A DNA stretch of 64,000 nt from Rhodospirillales bacterium (lineage in GTDB: Bacteria; Pseudomonadota; Alphaproteobacteria; UBA8366; JADFVY01), in NCBI GenBank assembly GCA_020356105.1, contig CP070634.1, positions 3,011,754-3,075,753 of the forward strand, in the 5' to 3' direction. Position 1 is the first letter of the stretch. Each line of letters starts with the position of its first letter. Shown piece after piece: positions 1 to 6,794 of the stretch. Made by a program: the position numbers and the translations under genes. The notes under the pieces were generated by a model. That model had not been told where the DNA came from, ran no database searches, and saw only the letters and a list, made by a program, of their open reading frames with translations.

Positions 1-402
1 AGCGACGCCGTCCTGTTCGCCAACGAGGCGTTCTATGCCGCGTTCAACGGGCGGGACTATCCGACCATGGAACGGCTGTGGGCCAGCCAGTTGCCCGTCA
101 GCTGCATCCATCCCGGCGGTGGGCCGATCTTCGACCGCGAGGCGGTGATGGAGAGCTGGAAGGGCATCCTCGGGCATGACTCCTCGGCGGAGATCCGGTT
201 CATCGGCCCACGCGTGCGCATGTTCGGCGATTATGCGGCGGTGGTTTGCTTCGAGGTGATTGGCGGCAACAACCTGATCGCCACCAACGTCTTCGTGCGC
301 GAAGACCGCGCGTGGAAGATCGTCCACCACCAGTCCGGTCCGACCGCCGAGGACCCGCCGCGCGCGATGGTGGGCGCGAAGGGGCCGATCAGGATCAATT
401 AG
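1..402 (+). CDS. SnoaL/NTF2-like protein, 5' end cut by window edge
   Basis: The frame is open from base 1 to a TAG stop at 400-402. An internal ATG at 67 would give 111 aa, but the codons before it (reading SDAVLFANEAFYAAF) continue the same fold, so the true start lies left of the window. The pattern of an N-terminal helix with 'NEAFYAAFNGRD', then 'W...HPGG...FDREAVMESWKGIL' and a C-terminal 'AWKIVHHQSGP' is typical of the SnoaL/NTF2-like cone fold used by small enzymes and ligand-binding proteins. No catalytic function can be assigned. It converges on moaA with 40 bp between the stops. A similar protein without known role often sits near housekeeping genes in alphaproteobacteria, so context does not help. 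Confidence 0.8.
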   Translation, partial: SDAVLFANEAFYAAFNGRDYPTMERLWASQLPVSCIHPGGGPIFDREAVMESWKGILGHDSSAEIRFIGPRVRMFGDYAAVVCFEVIGGNNLIATNVFVREDRAWKIVHHQSGPTAEDPPRAMVGAKGPIRIN

Positions 403-442
403 GGGCTGCAATCGGCCGGCTGCGCGGCCGAAAGCGCACGGA

Positions 443-1435
443 TCAGCCGCCCGTCACGCTCATATGGCGGCTGACCGCGGGCTTGTGGCTGCGGCGGTCG
501 ATTATGAAGTCATGGCCCTTCGGCTTGCGCTCGATCGCCTCGAGAATCGCACGCTCGACCGCCGCGTCGGATTCACTGGCCCGCAGGGGGGCGCGCAGAT
601 CGGCCGCGTCCTCCTGGCCGAGGCACATGTAGAGCGTGCCGGTGCAGGTCAGCCGCACCCGGTTGCAGGATTCGCAGAAATTGTGGGTCATCGGCGTGAT
701 GAAGCCGAGGCGGCCACCGGTCTCGCGGATCCGGACGTAGCGCGCCGGGCCGCCGGTGTTGAGCTCGATTTCGTCCAGCGTCCAGCGCTCCTGCAACTGC
801 GCGCGCACCATCGACAGCGGCAGATACTGGTCGACGCGCTGGTATTCACCCATGTCGCCCATCGGCATAACCTCGATGAAGGTGAGGTCGTAGCCGCGCT
901 CGCCGACCCAGGCGACGAGATCATGGAATTCGCCATCGTTGACGCCCTTCAGCGCCACCGCATTGATCTTGATCTTGAGGCCCGCCCGTTCCGCCGCGGC
1001 GAGGCCCGCCAGCACCTTGTCCAGCTTGCCCCAGCGGGTGATGGCAGCGAATTTCTCCGGGTCCAGCGTGTCCATCGAAACGTTGATACGGCGCACGCCG
1101 GCTGCGTAAAGCTGTTCCGAGAGCTTTTCCAGCTGGCTTCCGTTGGTGGTGACCGTCAGCTCGTCCAGCGCGCCGCTCTTCAAGTGTTCGCCGAGCCGAT
1201 TGATCAGCCACATGATGTTGCGACGGACCAGCGGTTCGCCGCCGGTCAGCCGCAGCTTGCGTACCCCGAGACGGATGAAGGCGCCGCACAGCCGGTCCAG
1301 CTCCTCCAGGGACAGCACGTCCTTCTTGGGCAGGAACGTCATGTCTTCCGACATGCAGTAGACGCAGCGGAAGTCGCAGCGGTCGGTGACCGACACGCGC
1401 AGATAGGTGACGTCCCTGCCGAACGGATCTCTCAT
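443..1435 (-). CDS. moaA: GTP 3',8-cyclase MoaA (molybdenum cofactor biosynthesis)
   Basis: Radical SAM enzyme that, with MoaC, turns GTP into cyclic pyranopterin monophosphate, the first step of molybdenum cofactor synthesis. From the chosen ATG at 1435 it is 330 aa. The SAM-binding [4Fe-4S] cysteines are C20, C24 and C27 (CDFRCVYC), 'LTGGEPLVR' follows near residue 70, the C-terminal cluster is in '[13 protein letters not shown]', and the chain ends in Gly-Gly as MoaA proteins do. A GTG six codons upstream is possible, but the ATG at 1435 has a GAGG-type ribosome site about nine bases before it. It is divergent from fdhD and supplies cofactor for the formate dehydrogenase encoded further right. 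Confidence 0.96.
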   Translation of the reverse strand: MRDPFGRDVTYLRVSVTDRCDFRCVYCMSEDMTFLPKKDVLSLEELDRLCGAFIRLGVRKLRLTGGEPLVRRNIMWLINRLGEHLKSGALDELTVTTNGSQLEKLSEQLYAAGVRRINVSMDTLDPEKFAAITRWGKLDKVLAGLAAAERAGLKIKINAVALKGVNDGEFHDLVAWVGERGYDLTFIEVMPMGDMGEYQRVDQYLPLSMVRAQLQERWTLDEIELNTGGPARYVRIRETGGRLGFITPMTHNFCESCNRVRLTCTGTLYMCLGQEDAADLRAPLRASESDAAVERAILEAIERKPKGHDFIIDRRSHKPAVSRHMSVTGG

Positions 1436-1593
1436 CAATCGCCTCTCCCTCACCGGCGGCGCATTCTAGAGGAACACCGCCGGGTATTCTACCCGATGAC
1501 ATATCTGGTCTTTTTCATCCCGCGATCAATATCGGCGCGCCGCGGTCCCTCGCAGCCTTGCCGGCGCGCACACGCGCACGCATATTGCTGATC

Positions 1594-2460
1594 ATGAGCG
1601 ACTACATTCTGCAGCCGGACCCCGAGGACAAGCGCCTGACGCAGCCGGTGAACGGCGTCGACCAGGACGGCAATCCGATCGAGACGCGCGTCGTCGTCGA
1701 ACGGCCGCTGACCCTGTTCCTGAACGGCCAGGAGATCGTCACCATGATGACGATCGGTGACCACCCCGGGTATCTTGCGGTCGGCTACCTGATCAACCAG
1801 AACATGTTGCGGCCGGACGACGAGATCACCGCCGTCGAGTATGAGGACGACATCCAGACGGTGGTGGTGCGCACGAAGACCCGCACCGATTTCGAGGAAA
1901 AGCTCCGGAAGAAGACGCTGACCTCGGGTTGCGCGCAGGGCACGGTGTTCGGCGACCTGATGGAGCGGTTCGACGAGGTGCGGCTGCCGGGCGATGCGAT
2001 CCTCAAGACCTCGTGGCTTTACGCCCTGACGAAGAAGATCAACACCTCTCCGAGCCTCTATCTTGCTGCGGGCGCGATCCATGGCTGCGTGCTGTGCGAG
2101 GAGGATCGCCCGCTGATCTACATGGAGGACGTCGGGCGGCATAATGCGATCGACAAGATCGCGGGATACATGGCGATGAACGGTATCGCCAGCGACGGCA
2201 AGATTTTCTATACGACCGGTCGCCTGACCTCCGAGATGGTGATCAAGACGGTCCAGATGGGTATTCCCATACTCATTTCCCGGTCGGGCTTCACCGCCTG
2301 GGGCGTCGAGCTCGCGCGCAAGGCCGGGTTGACCCTGATCGGCCGGGCGAAAGGCAAACGGTTCATCGCGCTGTCCGGCGAGGGCCGTATCGTCTATGAC
2401 GCCGATACGGACGCGCCGCGAGGGCGCGCGGCGTCGCGCCCTGCGGCGGCGGCCAGATAG
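1594..2460 (+). CDS. fdhD: formate dehydrogenase accessory sulfurtransferase FdhD
   Basis: FdhD carries sulfur from a cysteine desulfurase to the bis-MGD cofactor, placing the essential sulfido ligand in formate dehydrogenase before insertion. The 288 aa product contains the family motifs: an N-terminal 'ERPLTLFLNGQEIVTMM', a Cys at residue 113 in 'TSGCAQG', the sulfur-relay pair C165-x2-C168 in 'HGCVLC', 'EDVGRHNAIDKI' and 'TTGRLTSEMV'. An upstream in-frame start at 1558 would add 12 residues with no family similarity, so the ATG at 1594 is preferred. It is divergent from moaA (about 160 bp between starts), and its client is the FDH catalytic subunit at 6791-9559. The last 15 residues are Ala/Arg rich and probably disordered. 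Confidence 0.96.
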   Translation: MSDYILQPDPEDKRLTQPVNGVDQDGNPIETRVVVERPLTLFLNGQEIVTMMTIGDHPGYLAVGYLINQNMLRPDDEITAVEYEDDIQTVVVRTKTRTDFEEKLRKKTLTSGCAQGTVFGDLMERFDEVRLPGDAILKTSWLYALTKKINTSPSLYLAAGAIHGCVLCEEDRPLIYMEDVGRHNAIDKIAGYMAMNGIASDGKIFYTTGRLTSEMVIKTVQMGIPILISRSGFTAWGVELARKAGLTLIGRAKGKRFIALSGEGRIVYDADTDAPRGRAASRPAAAAR

Positions 2461-2677
2461 AGCTGTCGCTCGGCCGTCCGGCCCGGCGGGCAGGGGCGGA
2501 CGGGCGTCCCCTCGACGCGGCGTTCTCCTGGTATCGGGCGGACGGCGAGGGGCCAGTCGCAGCTGATGCAGGGACGCGGTTGGAGCCCGGCCCGCAAGAC
2601 CATCTGTTTTCATAAATTGTTGAACAAATCATGCTCGAATAAGCCACGCAGTGCCGTTGCAATAAGGATTGCTCCAG

Positions 2678-3241
2678 ATGATCGGACGCGGGTTCAGCTT
2701 TTTCGGGATGCGTGGCGCAAGCCGGGTCATGGCGAATGACGACGCCGGCGGCGCGCCGCCGCCGTTGCCGATCGTCGACGATACCGCGGCGATGATGCGG
2801 GACCTCGAAAAAGAGCGCGGGCGGGTCGCCCGGATCGGCGGTACCTACTGCCTGATTCTGATTCGGCTCGACGATAGCCAGGAAAGCGAGTTGGTGCCTC
2901 AGATCGTTGACGGGATAGGCAAGCGGTTCGCGGTCGGACTTCGCCCCTATGACTCGATCTACCGGTTCGGTCCCGAGATGTACCTGATCGGCGTTTCGCA
3001 CATCAAGGTCGAGGACACGATGGCGGTCATGGAGCGCCTGCGTACAGTGGTCTCCGGCCGCCTCCTGACGATGCAGGATGGCCGCGTCATGCCGGCCACG
3101 GTGTCGCTTGGCGGGACCATGATGGACAGCGGCGCCTCGGTCGAGGAGAATCTGGACCGGGCGGGGCGCGCCCTGTATGCGGCCGTGCAAGACGGCGGTG
3201 ACGCGGTGCGTATCTGGTCATCCGACCTGAACGCGGCGTGA
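2678..3241 (+). CDS. degenerate GGDEF-domain protein 1 (I-site kept, active site lost)
   Basis: 187 aa from the ATG at 2678, which has an AAGGA ribosome site at 2664-2668. Residues about 35-185 follow the GGDEF fold: a helix 'MMRDLEKERGRVARIGGTYCL', 'LRPYDSIYRFGPEMYLIGV' and 'TVSLGG', and the chain ends 'WSSDL'. Where an active cyclase has GGDEF this protein has GPEMY (98-102), so diguanylate cyclase activity is not expected. The product-binding I-site RxxD is present as RPYD (89-92), exactly five residues before the signature, as in I-site cyclases. The leader (1-34) is Gly/Pro/Ala rich with no membrane segment. It is the first of three similar genes between fdhD and mobA. I infer a soluble c-di-GMP receptor; ligand binding is unproven. 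Confidence 0.75.
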   Translation: MIGRGFSFFGMRGASRVMANDDAGGAPPPLPIVDDTAAMMRDLEKERGRVARIGGTYCLILIRLDDSQESELVPQIVDGIGKRFAVGLRPYDSIYRFGPEMYLIGVSHIKVEDTMAVMERLRTVVSGRLLTMQDGRVMPATVSLGGTMMDSGASVEENLDRAGRALYAAVQDGGDAVRIWSSDLNAA

Positions 3242-3288
3242 CCATCCGCGCCCTCGTCGCGGCTCGCGTTTCGGTGCAGGAGGAGATC

Positions 3289-4212
3289 ATGACTGGCAAT
3301 GGCGGCGCGCCGGGCGACGAGGCAAGATCCCGCGATATCTCCGTTTCGATCGCGGACGCTCTCGACGAGCACCAACGTTGGCTCGAGGCGTTGCGCCGCG
3401 ATTTGATCTGCCGGCTGAAACCGGATGGCGCCTTCAGCATCGAGGATGCGCACACGCAATGTCGTTTTGGCAGGTGGTTCGATCGCCACCGCCGATCCGG
3501 AATCCTCGAAGGGGATATGTTCGTGCGCTTGGACCGCGCCCACCAGGAAGTGCATGAGGCGGCACGGTACCTGGCGGGTAAGGCGGCATCAGAGGAACGG
3601 ATTCCAGCCGATGAATATGATGCCCTGATCGGTGTGTTCGAAGATTTTCGCAAGCTGGCCGCGCGCGTCGCGGAAGATTACGGGCGGCCCGAGGATGTGA
3701 AGGTTGCCGAGGACGAGGCGATCGCCGAGCTGCAAGGGCGCATGACGATGCTTGCCGAGCTCGAGCGCGAATCGGAACGGGCCGACCGCACGAACACCCC
3801 CATGTGCCTGGTGATGGTGCGCCCGAATGACTTGCTTGAGGTCGAGGCGAAATTTGGTGATCTTGGGATCGATCGTGTGGTGGCCGGCCTGGCTGCGCGG
3901 CTCTATGCGAATCTGCGTCCCTACGATGCGGTCTATCGTTATGGGCGATCGGAGTTCCTGATCTGTCTGCCGGGAACCGACGTCCCGCAGGCTTGTGCGG
4001 TGACCAAGCGCTTGAGCGAGGCCGTGGACGGCGCACCGTTCGTCTTGTCCGAATCGGTGGAGACGGGGATTTCGGCCCGGTTCGGCATTGCCCGCACCGA
4101 TGCCCGAACGACGGTCCAGCAGATTCTGGATCGCGCGTCGCGCGCCGCCAACATGGCGGGGACCGCGGCGGGCGAACGGATCATGGTCTGGTCGGCGGAA
4201 GTCGAGAACTGA
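3289..4212 (+). CDS. CZB zinc-sensing domain fused to degenerate GGDEF domain
   Basis: 307 aa from the ATG at 3289, preceded by AGGAGG-like bases at 3278-3285; an earlier GTG at 3238 overlaps the previous stop but lacks a good ribosome site. Residues about 15-110 form a CZB (chemoreceptor zinc-binding) domain with candidate ligands H28, C58, H85 and H89. That spacing (30, 27, 4) equals the H22/C52/H79/H83 site I recall for the E. coli zinc-controlled cyclase DgcZ. Residues about 150-305 are GGDEF-like: the I-site RPYD is at 210-213, but the signature is GRSEF (219-223) instead of GGDEF or GGEEF, so catalysis is doubtful. I infer a zinc-responsive c-di-GMP receptor derived from a DgcZ-like enzyme. 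It shares its layout and tail ('MVWSAE') with both neighbours. Confidence 0.8.
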   Translation: MTGNGGAPGDEARSRDISVSIADALDEHQRWLEALRRDLICRLKPDGAFSIEDAHTQCRFGRWFDRHRRSGILEGDMFVRLDRAHQEVHEAARYLAGKAASEERIPADEYDALIGVFEDFRKLAARVAEDYGRPEDVKVAEDEAIAELQGRMTMLAELERESERADRTNTPMCLVMVRPNDLLEVEAKFGDLGIDRVVAGLAARLYANLRPYDAVYRYGRSEFLICLPGTDVPQACAVTKRLSEAVDGAPFVLSESVETGISARFGIARTDARTTVQQILDRASRAANMAGTAAGERIMVWSAEVEN

Positions 4213-4398
4213 AGGTGATTCTGCCGCGGACGTTCGGACGGCGGGGTTCTTAGGCGACGAAAACCTATCCTTTACCAATTGCCGGGCACTATGCGTCGTG
4301 TTCCCGACCGCACGGTGCGGCCGTGGTAATGCCACTTCGGGCACGCCGGTGTCCTTGGAGTGGCGATGGAAGCTGGAGAGATTCAGGAGGGCGAGCCC

Positions 4399-4950
4399 AT
4401 GGGCTTATTCGGCAATCCCAAATCTTCCGTTGAGAAGAAGGCAGCGGAGTTTGATTTCGGCGAGAGAAAGGAGCTGGCGGGACCGCTGCCGGTGGTCGAG
4501 AACCTGGTCGAAACGGTTCAATGGCTCGAAAATGCGCGCCAGAAGGTGTCGAGCGGAAATGCCAGCTGCTGCCTGGTCGTCTGTGCGCCGAACTCGATCG
4601 ATGGCGTGGCCATGGAGCTGACCGTCGGGGAAATCGCCAACCGTTTCGCGCACAGCCTTCGCTCATACGATGCGATTTTTCGACACGGCCGTGACAAGCT
4701 CTTGGTGGCCCTGCCGCATGTCAAGCCGTCGGATGCACCCGCGGTTCTGCAACGGCTCAAAGCGATCATCGCGCGACTGCCGTTCAAGTTGCCGAATCAG
4801 AGCGTGGACATATCCGTTACGGTATCGCTTGGCGGCGTGATGATGGATTCGAGCCCTGTTCAGGAGCTCATCAATCGCGCCGACAAGGCGATGGAGGCGG
4901 GCCGTATCAGCGGCAACTACACCTGCATGTGGACATCCGACCTGCATTAA
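4399..4950 (+). CDS. degenerate GGDEF-domain protein 3
   Basis: 183 aa from the ATG at 4399, with CAGGAGG at 4384-4390; an in-frame start at 4360 adds 13 unlikely residues. It starts 'MGLFGNPKSS' and has a helix 'ENLVETVQWLENARQKV' before a GGDEF-like fold. The signature is GRDKL (97-101), with every catalytic position changed, while RSYD (88-91) keeps the RxxD I-site. The ending 'CMWTSDLH' matches the tails of the two upstream genes, so the three look like a local duplication. No input domain, membrane segment or signal peptide is seen. The gap to the preceding gene is 186 bp, so it may have its own promoter. Its role is unknown; c-di-GMP binding is an inference from the I-site alone. Confidence 0.72.
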   Translation: MGLFGNPKSSVEKKAAEFDFGERKELAGPLPVVENLVETVQWLENARQKVSSGNASCCLVVCAPNSIDGVAMELTVGEIANRFAHSLRSYDAIFRHGRDKLLVALPHVKPSDAPAVLQRLKAIIARLPFKLPNQSVDISVTVSLGGVMMDSSPVQELINRADKAMEAGRISGNYTCMWTSDLH

Positions 4951-5067
4951 TCTCGACGGCGGCTGGACCGGCGGCCCGCAACCGGCTATGTCCCTCATAT
5001 CGCCCGTCCGTGCCGAGCGGCGCGGTCGTGGTCGTGTTGGAACAGCTGGTCGGAGTTTCCGGAGAGC

Positions 5068-5688
5068 ATGAACGAGCCCGTCGTCGGAGTCTTGCTGGCC
5101 GGCGGATTGTCGCGTCGCATGGGCGGTGGCGACAAGATGCTGCGCAGGATTGGCGGTGCGACGATCCTCTCGAGGGTCATCGCCAGGCTGGCGCCGCAGA
5201 CGCGCCATTTGATACTCAACGCGAATGGCGATCCAGCCCGCTTCGAGCCCTTCGGGCTGGCCGTGGTGCCCGATACTCTGGCCGGTCATGCCGGGCCTTT
5301 GGCGGGCGTGTTGACAGGAATGGAATGGGCCGCCGCAAATGCCGCCGACTGCGGGTGGGTCTTGACCGTGCCGACCGATGCGCCGTTTCTGCCGGACGAT
5401 CTTGCGGCGCGTATGCTCGCGGCCATCGACGCGCAGAACGCCGAGATGGCGTGTGCGTCGTCCGGCGGGCGCGCGCATCCCGTCTGCGGGATATGGCCGG
5501 TTAGACTGGCCGCGGATCTGCGTCAGGCGATTACAGTCGAGCAGATCCGCAAGGTCGATGTGTGGACCGCCCGATACCGGCATATCCTGGTCGATTGGCC
5601 TGTCGATCCCGTCGACCCGTTCTTCAACGCGAACAGGCCGCAAGACCTGGCGGAGGCCGAGCGTCTGCTGGATCGGAGCGGCGGTTAA
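5068..5688 (+). CDS. mobA: molybdenum cofactor guanylyltransferase MobA
   Basis: MobA transfers GMP from GTP to molybdopterin to build the guanine dinucleotide form (bis-MGD) needed by DMSO-reductase-family enzymes such as formate dehydrogenase. The 206 aa product has the nucleotide-binding signature 'LAGGLSRRMGGGDK' (residues 10-23), 'AGPLAGVLTGMEWA', 'VPTDAPFLP' (metal-binding Asp) and 'FFNANRPQDL' near the C-terminus. The length is normal for the family. It lies downstream of the three GGDEF-like genes in the same direction. Its stop codon and that of the converging membrane-protein gene share the palindrome TTAA (5685-5688), leaving no room for a terminator. Confidence 0.95.
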   Translation: MNEPVVGVLLAGGLSRRMGGGDKMLRRIGGATILSRVIARLAPQTRHLILNANGDPARFEPFGLAVVPDTLAGHAGPLAGVLTGMEWAAANAADCGWVLTVPTDAPFLPDDLAARMLAAIDAQNAEMACASSGGRAHPVCGIWPVRLAADLRQAITVEQIRKVDVWTARYRHILVDWPVDPVDPFFNANRPQDLAEAERLLDRSGG

Positions 5689-6794
5689 CGCTGGTGCGAT
5701 CCGACGAGTTCGGCAAACCGGGTGGCGTCCTCGGGATCATCGAAGATAAGCCGTCCGTCCTCGATCCGGTAGCGCCCCTGTGCCGCGATGAGCGTCTCGA
5801 GGGCCCGGCGTGTCGATCGTAGCGTCTCGCGCTCGCTCGCGGCGGCGTTTCGCGCCGCTTCCAGAAGGTCTTCGTGCGCGGCACGGAGTTCAGCGGCATA
5901 GGCGGCACGGGCTCGCCTGTCGATATCGAGCAGCCGAACGCTCAGCAACAGGTCCGAAATATCCGGGTGCGCGGACTCGACGCGCTTGAGGCGGTCCTGA
6001 AGGTCGTCGATCTGGCGGATCGAGCGCCGCAGATTGCGGGGGGTCGACAAGCGCGCGGCGTCGAGAAACGCTCCTTCGGCAGTATAAGACTGGTAGCGGG
6101 CGCGATATCGCGACATTCCATCTTCCGTCCGCCGATAGAGCTCGCGGTATATGTCGCGCATCGTAACGTAGGCTGCGACATACGGATCGGCCAGTTCGAC
6201 CGGCGCGAGGTTTCCGACGGTCCGCTGGCCGGACTGTAGCTGCAGCAACGTGTGATTCGCCGGCCCGCGCTCCTGACCCGCCCGCCAGGCCAAAGCTGCC
6301 TCGTAGACCAGGAACGCGAGCAGCCCGACAGCGACGGTCAAGGCACCGGCGATCTGTCGTCGCCGATGGAGGAAGGTCCACGCGCACGCGCCGATCAGGC
6401 CGAAAGCGATTCCCCGCGTCGTGGCGCGCAAGAGCCACTGTCCGAAACTGTCGACAGAGCCTTGCGCAACCCAAAGACCGATCCCGGCGATGCCCCCGGC
6501 GCACACGACCGACACCGCCAACAGGGCCCGGCGTTGCCGCGTGGCCGTCGCGGTCAGACGTCGCGCGAACGAGCGCTTCGCCGAACGGGAAGACGGGTCG
6601 CTCGCCTTCTCCGCCCGCTTTGGTGCGTCCGCGGCGCCCGTTCCTTTCTTTGCGTTACTCGCGGTCTTCGTGGACCGCGGACCAGAGCTTGCGCGGGCAG
6701 TCCCTTTTGCGCCGGTCGACCCAGCCGGTTTTGCCCGGTCCGCTTTGCTGTGTTGTGTTCCGCGTGTCCCGCCCACGGCTCGGGCCCGACTCAC
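5685..6794 (-). CDS. membrane protein of unknown function, translationally coupled to fdhA
   Basis: 369 aa with a GTG start whose bases overlap the stop of the FDH catalytic subunit (GTGA), so it is probably made from the same message by translational coupling. Residues 1-85 are Ala/Lys/Ser/Arg rich and look disordered. Three hydrophobic segments follow (about 91-110, 124-142, 147-167). The remaining 200 residues are charged and helical, with heptad-like stretches ('IRQIDDLQDRLKRVE', 'AAELRAAHEDLLEAARNAA'). No known catalytic motif is visible and I do not recognise the family. The coupling suggests a link to FDH, for example membrane tethering or assembly, but that is inference. It is not the small FdsD chaperone, which is much shorter. 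Confidence 0.7.
   Translation of the reverse strand: MSRARAVGGTRGTQHSKADRAKPAGSTGAKGTARASSGPRSTKTASNAKKGTGAADAPKRAEKASDPSSRSAKRSFARRLTATATRQRRALLAVSVVCAGGIAGIGLWVAQGSVDSFGQWLLRATTRGIAFGLIGACAWTFLHRRRQIAGALTVAVGLLAFLVYEAALAWRAGQERGPANHTLLQLQSGQRTVGNLAPVELADPYVAAYVTMRDIYRELYRRTEDGMSRYRARYQSYTAEGAFLDAARLSTPRNLRRSIRQIDDLQDRLKRVESAHPDISDLLLSVRLLDIDRRARAAYAAELRAAHEDLLEAARNAAASERETLRSTRRALETLIAAQGRYRIEDGRLIFDDPEDATRFAELVGSHQR

Noticed and set aside
464-1591. Long plus-strand open frame over moaA
   Set aside because: It is antisense to moaA, has no recognisable motif, and reflects the lack of stop codons in GC-rich DNA.
2678-4950. Calling the three GGDEF-like genes active diguanylate cyclases
   Set aside because: GPEMY, GRSEF and GRDKL all lose residues needed for GTP binding or catalysis.
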